Of a stretch of DNA of 64,000 nucleotides, positions 36,952-50,580 are shown one piece after another. The notes beneath the pieces were generated by a model. That model saw nothing but the letters and a program-made list of their open reading frames with translations. It was not told where the DNA came from and searched no databases. Location: positions 372,001 through 436,000 of the forward strand of contig CAJYMC010000007.1 of assembly GCA_913775715.1 (NCBI GenBank), written 5' to 3'. Position 1 is the stretch's first letter. The number at the start of each line of letters is the position of its first letter. Source of the DNA: an uncultured Exiguobacterium sp. GTDB lineage: Bacteria > Bacillota > Bacilli > Exiguobacteriales > Exiguobacteriaceae. Both the position numbers and the translations under genes were made by a program.

Positions 36952-37871
36952 ATGAAGTAGAAACATGGTCCGTACAAGCGGATGGAGCGACAGGGCGCAT
37001 TGATAAATGGCTCGCAGAACAAAACGATTGGTCGCGTTCGCAAGTACAGGAATGGTTGAAATCGGGACGTGTCGAAGTCGATGGTCGTGTCGTCAAACCG
37101 AACTATAAATTATCGGGAACGGAATCGATTGTCGTTCATATCCCGGAAGCGGTGGAGCTCGAGATCTTACCGGAAGACATCCCACTTGAAGTCGTGTATG
37201 AGGACTCGGACGTTATCGTCGTCAACAAACCAAAAGGGATGGTCGTCCACCCGGCGGCAGGTCATGTCTCAGGAACGCTCGTCAACGCCTTATTACACCA
37301 CTGTCAAGATCTCTCAGGCATCAATGGCGTCAAACGTCCAGGAATCGTTCACCGGATCGATAAGGATACGTCTGGTCTATTGATGGTCGCTAAGAACGAC
37401 TTAGCGCATGAATCACTCGCGCATCAATTAAAAGAGAAGACGACGGAACGTCTCTACATCGCGCTCGTGCACGGTGAAATCCCGCACGAACTCGGAACGA
37501 TCGAAGCCCCAATCGGACGCGATAAGAACGACCGTCAACGGATGACGGTAACGGATAAGAATTCAAAGTCTGCCGTGACCCATTTCCGTGTTCTCGATCG
37601 GTACGAAGGCTTTACGGTCGTTGAATGTAAACTTGAAACAGGACGGACGCACCAAATCCGTGTCCATATGCGTTATATCGGTTTCCCGCTTGCGGGTGAC
37701 CCGAAATACGGTCCACGTAAGACGATGAAAATGAACGGTCAAGCCTTGCATGCTGCGGTTCTCGGTTTCGAACATCCACGCACAGGTGAGTGGATGCGCT
37801 TTGAAGCACGGCTCCCAGAAGAGATGACATTTGAAATCGGTCAATTGAAAAAACTTGAATTAGAGTCTTGA
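36948..37871 (+). CDS. RluD-family 23S rRNA pseudouridine synthase (YlyB type)
   Basis: RluA/RluD family enzyme of 307 residues: N-terminal S4 domain (about 13-75; RIDKWLAEQNDWSRSQVQEWL) and catalytic domain with the Asp in HRIDKDTSGLLMVAK. Later RTHQIRVHM is conserved. The target base cannot be fixed from sequence. It follows lspA in the same order as B. subtilis ylyB. The TGA stop overlaps the -35 of the pyr promoter. Confidence 0.93.
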   Translation: MNEVETWSVQADGATGRIDKWLAEQNDWSRSQVQEWLKSGRVEVDGRVVKPNYKLSGTESIVVHIPEAVELEILPEDIPLEVVYEDSDVIVVNKPKGMVVHPAAGHVSGTLVNALLHHCQDLSGINGVKRPGIVHRIDKDTSGLLMVAKNDLAHESLAHQLKEKTTERLYIALVHGEIPHELGTIEAPIGRDKNDRQRMTVTDKNSKSAVTHFRVLDRYEGFTVVECKLETGRTHQIRVHMRYIGFPLAGDPKYGPRKTMKMNGQALHAAVLGFEHPRTGEWMRFEARLPEEMTFEIGQLKKLELES

Positions 37872-37896
37872 CGTTTTTCTAATAAAACGGTAGAGT
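37868..37896 (+). promoter_or_regulatory. Sigma-A promoter of the pyrimidine operon
   Basis: TTGACG (37868-37873), 17-nt spacer, TAGAGT (37891-37896), about 75 nt upstream of the first PyrR site. Confidence 0.85.
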
Positions 37897-38650
<754 letters not shown>

Positions 38651-38659
38651 AATTCAAAA

Positions 38660-38693
38660 CCTTTAAGGTGGTCCAGAGAGACCAGAAAGGGAG
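38660..38693 (+). promoter_or_regulatory. PyrR-binding hairpin overlapping the pyrP ribosome site
   Basis: Has the same parts as the other two PyrR sites: CCTTT (38660-38664) with AAAGG (38686-38690), upper stem GGTC/GACC and loop CAGAGA. Here the 3' lower arm is itself the pyrP Shine-Dalgarno (AAAGGGAG, 38686-38693), 8 nt before the ATG. No terminator fits in the 51-nt gap. This suggests that PyrR blocks translation rather than transcription. Confidence 0.75.
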
Positions 38694-38701
38694 TCATCCA
38701 T

Positions 38702-40015
38702 ATGGCAAAACATGCCGCAGTACTTGATGTACAAGAAGTACCTACCCATCCTCTAAACTGGCTGATGCTCAGCCTACAACACGTCTTCGCGATGTTTGGT
38801 GCGACCGTGCTCGTCCCGCTTTTAACGGGACTCAACACATCGGTCGCGCTCGTCGCAAGCGGAGTCGGCACACTGATTTTCCTCGCCGTCACCCGCTTTA
38901 AAGTACCCACATACCTTGGTTCAAGTTTTGCCTACATCGCCCCGATCATCGCCGTCAGTGAACGGTGGGGTGTCGAGGATGCTTTAATCGGCGGAATGGT
39001 CGCTGGACTCGTCTACGGACTCGTCTCACTCCTCATCCGCTACACGGGAGCTGCTTGGTTGCTCCGCTTACTCCCACCGGTCGTCATCGGACCGGTCATC
39101 ATGGTCATCGGTTTATCGCTCGCCCCGACCGCTGTCAACATGGCGATGAACGGAGCAGACGGTAAGTACAACGGACTGTACTTCCTCGTCGCGATGGTGA
39201 CACTCGTTGTCACACTTCTCGCGATGACATATTTAAAAGGGATGTGGAGTACGATACCGATCCTGTTCGGGATCACGGTTGGTTATCTCGTCGCGGCATC
39301 GGTCGGAATCATTGATTTCACACCACTGCAACAAGCGACTTTGTTCCACGTGCCGGACTTCACGATTCCGTTCTTGAATTACACACCATCGTGGAATACA
39401 GCCGCCTTGCTTCTGATTGTTCCCGTGACGCTCGTCACACTGACGGAGCACATTGGCGAACAAAAAGTGACATCACGGATCATTGGGCGCGAGACGCTCC
39501 TAGATCCAGGTATGCACCGGACCGTACTGGGCGATGGGATCGCGAAGACAGTCGCTTCGATGCTTGGCGGACCACCGGTTACGACGTATGGTGAGAACAA
39601 CGGTGTCATGTCGATCACACGCGTCTACAGTGTTTATGTCCTCGGTGGTGCGGCAGTTCTTGCGATCAGCTTCGGTTTCCTTGGATACGTCGAAGGTTTC
39701 ATCAAGACGATTCCGACACCGGTCATGGGTGGAATCAGTATCCTCTTGTTCGGAGTCATCGCGTCGAATGGTCTCCGGACGCTGACGGAAAGTAAGATTG
39801 ACCTTGCCGATAAACGGAACTTGACGATTACAGCCGTCATTCTCGTCACAGGTATCGGAGGCGCGGCACTTAAAATCGGTAACTTCTCTCTCGAAGGAAT
39901 GGCACTGGCGACGATTCTTGGAATCATCCTGAATCTAGTTCTTCCAAAAACGACAGAGCAGGTCGAAGAAACAACGGAAACCTCTACAACTCAATCGGTA
40001 GCTAACAACTTTTAA
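38702..40015 (+). CDS. pyrP: Uracil permease
   Basis: NCS2 family (nucleobase:cation symporter) membrane transporter of 437 residues with about 12-14 helices. Family motifs are TYLGSSFAYIAPI, GPVIMVIGLSLAP, LVTLTEHIGEQK and PPVTTYGENNGVM. It imports uracil for salvage. It lies between pyrR and pyrB as in B. subtilis. The start ATG 38702 sits behind a PyrR hairpin. Confidence 0.96.
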   Translation: MAKHAAVLDVQEVPTHPLNWLMLSLQHVFAMFGATVLVPLLTGLNTSVALVASGVGTLIFLAVTRFKVPTYLGSSFAYIAPIIAVSERWGVEDALIGGMVAGLVYGLVSLLIRYTGAAWLLRLLPPVVIGPVIMVIGLSLAPTAVNMAMNGADGKYNGLYFLVAMVTLVVTLLAMTYLKGMWSTIPILFGITVGYLVAASVGIIDFTPLQQATLFHVPDFTIPFLNYTPSWNTAALLLIVPVTLVTLTEHIGEQKVTSRIIGRETLLDPGMHRTVLGDGIAKTVASMLGGPPVTTYGENNGVMSITRVYSVYVLGGAAVLAISFGFLGYVEGFIKTIPTPVMGGISILLFGVIASNGLRTLTESKIDLADKRNLTITAVILVTGIGGAALKIGNFSLEGMALATILGIILNLVLPKTTEQVEETTETSTTQSVANNF

Positions 40016-40113
40016 GACGTTCCGAGAGAACGATAAAGTGAAGGCCATGAAAAGATGCAGGGAATCACTCTGCCTTCTTTCGGCGCACCTTCACTTAGAA
40101 GGTGCGCCTTTTT
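40009..40113 (+). promoter_or_regulatory. PyrR-controlled attenuator before pyrB
   Basis: PyrR hairpin at 40009-40038 (CTTTT/AAAG, CGTTCCGAGAGAACG), beginning over the pyrP stop. The terminator is at 40082-40113 (11-bp perfect stem GGCGCACCTTC, T5). AAGTGAAGG (40036-40044) is exactly complementary to CCTTCACTT (40088-40096), giving an antiterminator that excludes both other structures. Confidence 0.92.
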
Positions 40114-40138
40114 CATGACCTGAAGAGGAGTGAATGAT

Positions 40139-41074
40139 ATGAAGACGATCCTAAAAAACCGGCATTTCGTCAACCTAGAAAGTTTATCCACGACAGAAAT
40201 TAATTCTTTGATCGAACGCAGTCTCGCTTTTAAACGAGGCGAGCCAGCACCAGATTTTTCCGATAAGACGCTCGTCAATCTGTTCTTTGAAAACTCGACT
40301 CGGACACGCTCTTCCTTTGAAATGGCAGAACATCGTCTGAACATGCATCTACTGCCGTTCGAAACGGCGACTTCCTCCGTGCAAAAAGGAGAAACGTTAC
40401 GCGATACATGCAAGACACTCGAAGCAATCGGCGCAGATGCTTTAGTCATTCGCCATGGAGCAACCGGATATTACGAAGAACTGATGCAGACACTCGATAT
40501 TCCGATCATCAATGCGGGAGACGGGAGCGGGCAACATCCGTCCCAGTCCTTACTCGATTTGATGACGATCGTCGAGACGTACGGAACGGTCGAAGGAAAA
40601 GTCGTCGTCATCTGTGGGGACTTACAACATAGTCGCGTCGCTCGATCGAACGCGGACATCTTAAAGCGACTCGGTGCCATCGTCTATGGATCAGGACCTA
40701 TTGAGTGGTACGACCCTGCGATGGGTATACCGTATCTTCCGATGGATGAAGCAGTCGAACAGTGCGACATCTTGATGTTACTGCGTGTCCAGCACGAACG
40801 GCATGACGGGACGACGCGATTTGATCCAGCAGTCTACCACACAACACACGGATTGACACATGAGCGGATGAAGCGTCTGAAGCATTCCGCGATCGTGCTT
40901 CATCCGGCACCGGTCAATCGGGGAGTCGAGATTGCTGACGAACTAGTCGAACATCCGCGATCGCGGATTTTTGAACAGATGAGAAACGGTGTCTTTGCAC
41001 GGATGGCGATTCTGGAATGGTGCTTTTCAACGAAATCAATCAAAGGAGACGATGCAGATGACAACACGAATTGA
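40139..41074 (+). CDS. pyrB: Aspartate carbamoyltransferase, catalytic chain
   Basis: Second step of UMP synthesis: carbamoyl phosphate plus aspartate. The protein is 311 residues with the carbamoyl-phosphate loop [11 protein letters not shown] and aspartate-site motif [11 protein letters not shown] 40139 lies 8 nt after AAGAGGAG. No pyrI regulatory chain is present, as in Bacillus. It overlaps pyrC by 17 nt. Confidence 0.97.
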   Translation: MKTILKNRHFVNLESLSTTEINSLIERSLAFKRGEPAPDFSDKTLVNLFFENSTRTRSSFEMAEHRLNMHLLPFETATSSVQKGETLRDTCKTLEAIGADALVIRHGATGYYEELMQTLDIPIINAGDGSGQHPSQSLLDLMTIVETYGTVEGKVVVICGDLQHSRVARSNADILKRLGAIVYGSGPIEWYDPAMGIPYLPMDEAVEQCDILMLLRVQHERHDGTTRFDPAVYHTTHGLTHERMKRLKHSAIVLHPAPVNRGVEIADELVEHPRSRIFEQMRNGVFARMAILEWCFSTKSIKGDDADDNTN

Positions 41075-42329
41075 GAATGCGAGATGGTACGAGGCAGGAC
41101 AAGTTCGAACTGGAGATATTCGGATTGAAGCCGGGAAAATCACGGATTTAGCAGCAACACCGCAAGCGAATGAAACGGTCATTGATGCGTCGGGCTTATT
41201 CGTTGCACCAGGATTCGTCGACATCCATGTCCACCTGCGGGAACCGGGTGGCGAACATAAGGAGACGATTGCGACCGGCACGGCAGCAGCGGCAGCGGGT
41301 GGATTCACGACGATTTGTCCGATGCCGAACACGCGCCCGGTACCAGACGATCGTCAAACACTTGATGCGTTGTTCCAAAAGATTGAAGAGACAGCGTCCG
41401 TTCGGGTTTTGCCTTACGCGGCGATTTCAAAAAATCAACTCGGACAAGAACTCGTCGCGTTCGATCAATTAACAGATGCCGTCGCCTTTACGGATGACGG
41501 TGTCGGGGTCCAGACGGCAGCAGTCATGCGGACAGCGATGCAACAAGCGGCACGGCTCGGGAAAACGATTGTTGCCCACTGCGAAGATGATTCGTTAAAA
41601 GCAGGATGTGTGCATGAGGGAAACTATAGTCGACGGGAAGGACTACAAGGTATTCCGTCACTTGCTGAGAGTATCCACATCGCACGTGATGTCCTGATCG
41701 CAGAAGAAACTGGCTGTCATTATCACGTCTGTCATGTCTCGACGAAAGAATCGGTTCGTGTCATCCGTGACGCGAAACGAGCAGGAATTCGGGTGACGGC
41801 AGAAGTCACACCGCACCATCTGGTGTTGATCGATGAAGACATACCGAATCAGGACCCGAACTTTAAAATGAATCCTCCCTTACGAAGTGAAGCAGATCGC
41901 CAAGCATTGCTCGAGGGGTTAGCGGACGGAACGATTGATTGCATCGCGACCGATCACGCTCCCCATGCGGCAGAAGAGAAGGCACTCGGTATCGAACGCG
42001 CTCCGTTCGGCATCACAGGGTTCGAGACAGCCTTCCCACTCCTCTATACGAAGCTTGTCGCTGAAGGAGAGATGCGACTTGAGACATTGATCCGGAATTT
42101 AACGGATAAGGCAGCAGCCATCTTTGAACTCCCTTACGGCAAACTCGAAGTGGGGGCAGAAGCAGACTTGGTTTTACTTGATCTAGAAACGGAGCGTACC
42201 GTATCACCGGAACGATTCCGTTCAAAAGGTAAGAACACACCATTCGCAGGAGAACGGTTAAAAGGATTCCCAGTCATGACACTCGTCAAGGGAGAAATCG
42301 TATTCAAGGAGGACACAGCACATGCGTAA
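41058..42329 (+). CDS. pyrC: Dihydroorotase
   Basis: Type I dihydroorotase, cyclising carbamoyl aspartate. The protein is 423 residues; zinc ligands HVH in [11 protein letters not shown], His residues in VAHCED and YHVCHVS, and catalytic Asp in CIATDHAPH. Two ATGs are possible (41052, 41058); 41058 has the better distance from AAAGGAG. It overlaps pyrB and pyrAA. Confidence 0.97.
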   Translation: MTTRIENARWYEAGQVRTGDIRIEAGKITDLAATPQANETVIDASGLFVAPGFVDIHVHLREPGGEHKETIATGTAAAAAGGFTTICPMPNTRPVPDDRQTLDALFQKIEETASVRVLPYAAISKNQLGQELVAFDQLTDAVAFTDDGVGVQTAAVMRTAMQQAARLGKTIVAHCEDDSLKAGCVHEGNYSRREGLQGIPSLAESIHIARDVLIAEETGCHYHVCHVSTKESVRVIRDAKRAGIRVTAEVTPHHLVLIDEDIPNQDPNFKMNPPLRSEADRQALLEGLADGTIDCIATDHAPHAAEEKALGIERAPFGITGFETAFPLLYTKLVAEGEMRLETLIRNLTDKAAAIFELPYGKLEVGAEADLVLLDLETERTVSPERFRSKGKNTPFAGERLKGFPVMTLVKGEIVFKEDTAHA

Positions 42330-43410
42330 ACGGACACTGATACTAGAAGATGGGATGACGTTTGAAGGAACAGCATTTGGCTCAGATACGACAACAACAG
42401 GAGAAGTCGTCTTTCAGACCGGAATGACAGGGTATCAAGAAATGCTATCGGATCCGTCTTACTGTGATCAGATGATCGTGTTGACGAATCCGTTAATTGG
42501 AAACTACGGGATCAACCGAGAAGACTATGAGACGACGCGTCCGCTCGCTAAAGCATTGATCGTTCGCGAACATTGCCAAACACCGTCGAACTTCCGGAGT
42601 GAGATGTCACTCGATGCGGCACTCCAAGATCTTGATATTCCAGGATTAAGTGGAATTGATACGCGTCAACTGACACGACACATCCGTTCGAAAGGGGTCA
42701 TGCGCGGACGACTCGTTGACGGTGAGTTCGATTTAGCAGCAGAACTAGTTCATCTTCAAAACGCACCAATCGAGACGGATCAAGTCAAACGGGCCTCAAC
42801 GGAACGAGCGTACATCATTCCGGGTGCTGGACCGCGGATCGTTCTCGTCGATTTCGGTGCGAAGCTCGGAATCGTCCGCGAACTCGTCAAACGCGGCTGT
42901 GAAGTCGTCGTCGTGCCTTATGACGTCAGTGCAACGGAAGTCTTACGCTATCGTCCGGACGGTGTGATGCTATCGAACGGACCAGGGAATCCAAAGGATG
43001 TCCCAACGGCGATTCCGATGATTCAAGAATTGACGGGAAAAGTCGTCATCTTCGGCATCTGTCTCGGTCATCAGTTGATTGCACTGGCGCACGGGGCGGA
43101 TACGTTCAAGCTCCCATTCGGTCACCGCGGGGCGAATCATCCCGTCCAAGATATCCGGACGGGTCGCGTCGATATCACGTCGCAAAACCACGGGTATGCC
43201 GTCGACGAACAGTCCTTACGCGATACCGTGCTTGAAGTGACGCATCTTGCGATCAACGACGGAACGGTCGAAGGAATCCGTCATACAACAGCAGCGGTCT
43301 TCTCCGTCCAGTACCATCCGGAAGCATCACCTGGTCCAATGGATGCGAACGGTCTATTCCAACAGTTTTTAGAAGAAATCACGAAACAACAGGAGGTCTC
43401 TCATGCCTAA
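42322..43410 (+). CDS. pyrAA: Carbamoyl-phosphate synthase small chain (glutaminase)
   Basis: Supplies ammonia from glutamine to the large chain. The protein is 362 residues with an N-terminal CPSase domain and C-terminal class I amidotransferase. The catalytic Cys is in [10 protein letters not shown], and the His and Glu in YHPEASPGP. It sits inside the pyr operon, so it is the pyrimidine-type enzyme. 8-nt overlaps with both neighbours. Alternative name carA. Confidence 0.97.
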   Translation: MRKRTLILEDGMTFEGTAFGSDTTTTGEVVFQTGMTGYQEMLSDPSYCDQMIVLTNPLIGNYGINREDYETTRPLAKALIVREHCQTPSNFRSEMSLDAALQDLDIPGLSGIDTRQLTRHIRSKGVMRGRLVDGEFDLAAELVHLQNAPIETDQVKRASTERAYIIPGAGPRIVLVDFGAKLGIVRELVKRGCEVVVVPYDVSATEVLRYRPDGVMLSNGPGNPKDVPTAIPMIQELTGKVVIFGICLGHQLIALAHGADTFKLPFGHRGANHPVQDIRTGRVDITSQNHGYAVDEQSLRDTVLEVTHLAINDGTVEGIRHTTAAVFSVQYHPEASPGPMDANGLFQQFLEEITKQQEVSHA

Positions 43411-46400
43411 ACGTCAAGATATCCAGAAAATTCTCGTTATCGGGTCCGGTCCCATCGTGATCGGACAAGCAGCTGAATTCGACTACGCCGGAACACAAGC
43501 GTGTCAAGCCTTGAAGGAAGAAGGATATGAAGTCATCCTCGTCAACTCGAACCCAGCAACGATCATGACGGATCCAACGGTCGCTGATCGTGTCTACATC
43601 GAGCCCCTCCAAGCAGAGTTCGTCTCACGGATCATCCGCAAGGAACGTCCGGATGCCTTGCTTGCGACACTCGGAGGTCAAACGGGTCTGAACTTGGCTG
43701 TCGAACTGGATCGTCTCGGTGTCCTTGCTGAGTATGGTGTCGAGTTACTCGGTACGAAATTGTCAGCAATCGAAGAGGCAGAAGATCGTGATTTGTTCCG
43801 TCAACTGATGTTCAAACGCGGGCATGGTGTGCCGGACAGTGAAATCGTGCATACGCTTGAAGAGGCACAACAATTCCGACAACAGATCGGTCTACCGATC
43901 ATCATCCGTCCGGCGTATACGCTTGGGGGAACGGGCGGCGGAATCGCCAACACACCAGAAGAGTTCACGCGAATCGTCGAAGGGGGACTCAAGGCAAGTC
44001 CGGCAACACAGGTACTTCTTGAAAAATCAATTGCCGGGATGAAGGAAGTCGAGTTCGAAGTTATGCGCGATGCGACGAATCAGGCGATCATCGTCTGTGC
44101 GATGGAAAACTTCGATCCCGTCGGTGTTCATACTGGAGACTCGATCGTCTTCGCACCGACCCAAACGCTATCGGATCGCGATTATCAATTGCTACGAAAC
44201 GTCTCGCTCGATATCATTCGTGCACTTGGAATCGAGGGCGGATGTAACATCCAGTTCGCACTGGATCCGACGAGCTTCGACTACTATGTCATCGAAGTCA
44301 ACCCACGTGTCTCACGCTCGTCCGCACTCGCGTCAAAAGCAACGGGTTACCCAATCGCAAAACTAGCTGCGAAGATTGCCGTCGGGTATGCCTTATCCGA
44401 ATTAAAGAACCCGATCACTGAGACAAGTTTTGCTTCCTTCGAACCGGCACTCGATTATGTCGTCGCCAAGATTCCGCGCTGGCCTTTCGATAAATTCGAA
44501 ACGGCAGATCGAACACTCGGCACACAGATGAAAGCAACTGGTGAGGTCATGGCAATGGGACGGACGATGGAAGAGGCATTACTGAAAGCCGTTCGTTCAC
44601 TCGAGATTGGTACAGCGGATCTATATATGCCACGTTTCATCGAAATGGCAGATGATGCCTTACAACAAGCGATTCGTCAAGCGACAGACGATCGACTCTT
44701 CGCCTTGTACGCGGGCTTCGTCCGCGGTTACAGCGTCGGACAGATTCATGACTGGACGGCGATTGATCGCCTATTCCTAGAGAAGTTGCACCATATTTGG
44801 CAGCTCGAGCAATCGGTCGCGGCTGGTTTGACACCTGAGCTACTCCTGCATGTGAAGCGGTATGGATTCAGTGACCCGATGCTCGCTCGGATCACCGGAC
44901 AAACGGAAACGGAGATTCGCCGGATGCGTGAAGCACAAGCGATTCACCCGGTCTATAAGATGGTCGATACGTGTGCGGCAGAGTTCGCGTCCGACACGCC
45001 ATACTACTACGGAACATACGAACGTGAAAATGAAGCAATCGCGACGAACCGTTCTTCGATTCTCGTCTTAGGATCAGGTCCGATCCGGATTGGTCAAGGC
45101 GTCGAGTTCGATTATGCGACAGTCCATTCGATTCAAGCGATTCGACAAGCCGGATACGAAGCAATCATCGTCAACAACAATCCGGAAACGGTGTCGACCG
45201 ACTTCTCGATTTCCGATCGGCTCTACTTTGAACCACTGACGACGGAAGATGTACTAGAAGTCATCCGAAACGAACGTCCACTCGGTGTCATCGTCCAGTT
45301 CGGTGGACAGACAGCGATCAACTTAGCCGAGTCATTAGCAGCAGAAGGTGTAAAAATCCTCGGCACATCGCTTGAGGATCTCGACCGGGCCGAGGACCGG
45401 AAACAGTTCGAAGCAGCATTGACAGCACTTGACATTCCACAGCCACCAGGTAAAACGGCCGTCACGGTCGAAGAAGCGGTCACGGCAGCAGCGTCACTCG
45501 GTTACCCGGTTCTCGTTCGTCCATCGTATGTCCTCGGCGGTCGGGCAATGGAAATTGTCTATGCTCAAGAAGAACTCGAACATTACATGAAACACGCGGT
45601 CATCGCCTCACCGGAACGACCAGTCCTCGTCGACCGCTACCTGACAGGAATCGAACTCGAAGTCGACGCGATCTGCGACGGAACGGATGTCGTTATTCCA
45701 GGAATCATGGAGCATATCGAACGTGCCGGTGTTCACTCGGGTGACTCGATTGGTGTCTATCCGCCACAACGGGTCTCCCAAGACATCAAGGACCGGATCG
45801 TCGACTACACGACACGGATTGCCAAAGCATTCGGCATCAAAGGCTTACTCAACATCCAGTTCGTCTACGCGGACGGCGCCCTCTATGTCCTTGAAGTCAA
45901 TCCGCGTGCCAGCCGGACGGTGCCATTCATCTCGAAAGTGACGGGACTTCCGGTCGCGCGTCTCGCAACGGACATCATTCTCGGTGAGACACTTGCTTCT
46001 TATGGGTTAACAAGTGGTGTCCTTCCGGAAGAACCGCTCGTCTCGGTCAAAGTGCCGGTCTTCTCATTTGCGAAGCTTAAAGAAGTCGACCCGACGCTCG
46101 GACCGGAAATGAAATCAACCGGTGAAGTCATCGGAACGGACCGGACACTTGAAAAAGCACTTTATAAAGGGTTACTCGCATCAGGAATGGCGATTCCAGA
46201 GCACGGTCGTGTCCTCTTGACGGTCGCAGATCCAGATAAAGCAGAAATGACGGATCTTGCACGACGCTTTGCCTCACTTGGATTCACGTTACTCGCAACG
46301 GAAGGAACGGCAGCCTACTTGACGGAGCAAGGATTACCGGTCCAGACGGTCGGCAAAATCGACTCGTCTTCCGAATCGATGCTCGACGTGATTGAAAAAG

Positions 46401-46608
46401 GGGAAATCGAATACGTCATCAATACGATGAGTCGAGACTCGCAAGTTACGAAAGATGGCTTCATCATTCGTCGGGCAGCAGCCGAGAATCAAGTCGTCTG
46501 TCTGACATCACTCGATACGGCGGAAGCAATTCTACGCGTCATCGAAAGTCGCTCATTTGAAGCCAGTGCGATCCAAGCCTTCACACACGAAAAGAAAGTG
46601 GTGATCCA

Positions 46609-46612
<4 letters not shown>
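43403..46612 (+). CDS. pyrAB: Carbamoyl-phosphate synthase large chain
   Basis: Makes carbamoyl phosphate from bicarbonate, ammonia and two ATP. The protein is 1069 residues with two homologous ATP-grasp halves, seen as the repeated [21 protein letters not shown] and [22 protein letters not shown]-terminal MGS-like regulatory domain (about 930-1069) is where UMP or PRPP binds in relatives. Alternative name carB. Confidence 0.98.
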
Positions 46613-48938
<2,326 letters not shown>

Positions 48939-48945
<7 letters not shown>

Positions 48946-49574
48946 ATCCAATCGCTAGCGCATTACTCCGTATTGAAGCCGTCACCTTATCGCCAAACGA
49001 TCCATATACGTGGGCGAGTGGACTCCGTTCACCGATCTATTGTGATAATCGATTGACGTTGTCGTACCCAGATGTCCGCACCTTAATCGCGGATGCTCTT
49101 GCTGAGAAAGTAAAAGATCTCGCGATTGATGTGATTGCCGGAACCGCTACGGCAGGCATTCCGCATGCGGCATTCGTTGCGGAACGGTTAGGGTTACCGA
49201 TGGTTTACGTGCGTAGTGGCAACAAGAAACACGGGAAAGGGAACCAAATCGAAGGTGTCATTCGACCTGGACAACGTGTCGTCGTCATTGAAGATTTATT
49301 ATCGACGGGGATGTCTGCGATTGAGGCGGCGGAAGCTCTTCAAGCAAAAGGAGCGAACGTCATTCGCATTCAAGCCATCTTCTCTTATGGGATGGAGCGC
49401 TTATCAAACAATCTCCGAGAGGCGAAAATGGACGCGGATGCATTACTGACGTTCGAAGCGTTACTCGAAACGGCACAACAACAAGGTGATATTACAGCAG
49501 AAGAGCAACAGCAACTGGCGGATTGGTCAAAGGATCCGGTTGCTTGGAGTGAACGTTTTACCGCAAGTGTTTAA
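48939..49574 (+). CDS. pyrE: Orotate phosphoribosyltransferase
   Basis: Joins orotate and PRPP to give OMP. The protein is 211 residues with PRPP motif VVVIEDLLSTGMSAIEA and the flexible-loop RSGNKKHGKGNQIEG. ATG 48939 lies 7-8 nt after AAGGGG; an ATG at 48921 would put that site inside the gene. It is the last gene of the operon. No clear terminator was found after it. Confidence 0.97.
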
Positions 49575-49621
49575 AAAAGAAGCGATTCCGTCGAACGACC
49601 TACGATTTCTCGTGTAGGATT

Positions 49622-49630
49622 TGGTACACT
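49622..49630 (+). promoter_or_regulatory. Possible extended -10 promoter for the GNAT gene
   Basis: TGG-TACACT at 49622-49630, with a poor -35 (ACGATT) 17 nt before. It lies 26 nt upstream of the ATG. Confidence 0.4.
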
Positions 49631-49655
49631 AGAAAAATAAAGGAGGTCGTCGACA

Positions 49656-50465
49656 ATGGTGACGCATTATCGTGATTATGAACAGTTCAAGACGGTCGTC
49701 CTCCCGTTTCTGCTTGAACGTCCGGATACCCATCAGTTGATTCTTGGTATTCTGGAACGTGGGGATGAGCCGCTTCTGATGGCAACGGCACAAGAAGACG
49801 ATCGCCGCCTTGTCATTTTACAAACGATACCAGAGCAAATGATCATCGCAGGCGATGTGTTCTCAAAAGAGGGAATCCGAAAGCTTGCCCGAATTTTGGA
49901 TAGCCCAGGATTTGTCGGAGAACAATCGATCTTAGAGCCACTGTTACTGCCACATTCCATCTATGGCGTACATATGGAGCAGGGAATCTATGCATTGACT
50001 AAGGTCAAGATGCCACAGATTCCGGAGAACGTCGTCTTTCGACCGATTTCGAACGATGAAGGACAACAAGCCTTAACGTTTGCGTCCGGATTTTTATATG
50101 AAGTCGAATCGCGACCTTCCGATCGACAGCTCACACAACTTCATCAGTCGATGGCGCGACATATCGAACAAGGAAGCTTGTATGGGTTGTTTAGTGGACG
50201 AATGCTCGTAGCGATGGCAGCAGCGACCCGTCCGACACAAATCGGTATTACGATCTCCTATGTCTATACACCGAAAGAACTACGTGGGAATGGGTATGCC
50301 TCTTATCTCGTCGCGAAATTATCTGAACATCTACTAAAGTCTTATCTGGTCGTGACGCTCTATACCGATTGGTCGAATCAGACAGCGAATAAGATTTATC
50401 AGCATGTGGGATTCAAGTTAGTTGGACGATCCTTACATATCAAGAAACAAGATCGCTATCGATAA
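49656..50465 (+). CDS. GNAT family N-acetyltransferase
   Basis: Protein of 269 residues with an N-terminal domain of unknown role (1-120) and a C-terminal GNAT domain. The acetyl-CoA loop is in ELRGNGYASYLV (R210-A215), with the later YTDWSNQTANKIYQHVGF motif typical of the family. The substrate is unknown. Strong ribosome site AAAGGAGGT. The stop codon lies in an 18-bp tandem repeat. Confidence 0.88.
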   Translation: MVTHYRDYEQFKTVVLPFLLERPDTHQLILGILERGDEPLLMATAQEDDRRLVILQTIPEQMIIAGDVFSKEGIRKLARILDSPGFVGEQSILEPLLLPHSIYGVHMEQGIYALTKVKMPQIPENVVFRPISNDEGQQALTFASGFLYEVESRPSDRQLTQLHQSMARHIEQGSLYGLFSGRMLVAMAAATRPTQIGITISYVYTPKELRGNGYASYLVAKLSEHLLKSYLVVTLYTDWSNQTANKIYQHVGFKLVGRSLHIKKQDRYR

Positions 50466-50498
50466 AGCAAAAGTTATCGTTAAAGCAAAAGTTATCGT
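50463..50498 (+). repeat. Perfect 18-bp tandem repeat over the GNAT stop codon
   Basis: Two exact copies of TAAAGCAAAAGTTATCGT (50463-50480 and 50481-50498). The first copy begins with the TAA stop. It looks like a recent slippage duplication. Confidence 0.9.
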
Positions 50499-50523
50499 TG
50501 TTTGAAGAATCAAAGATATAACA

Positions 50524-50563
50524 ACAGCCGATCATCCTGTTATCTAAGGACGATCGGCTGTTT
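50524..50563 (+). terminator. Hairpin terminator after the GNAT gene
   Basis: ACAGCCGATCATCCT pairs with AGGACGATCGGCTGT (one mismatch) around a short loop, then TTTC. It lies between two convergent genes and may serve both strands, though T-tracts are short. Confidence 0.7.
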
Positions 50564-50580
50564 CATGTCAAACTGAGAAA

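Noticed and set aside
49575..49655. Terminator after pyrE from CCTAC...GTAGG
   Set aside because: Only a 5-bp stem with no T-tract; too weak to call.
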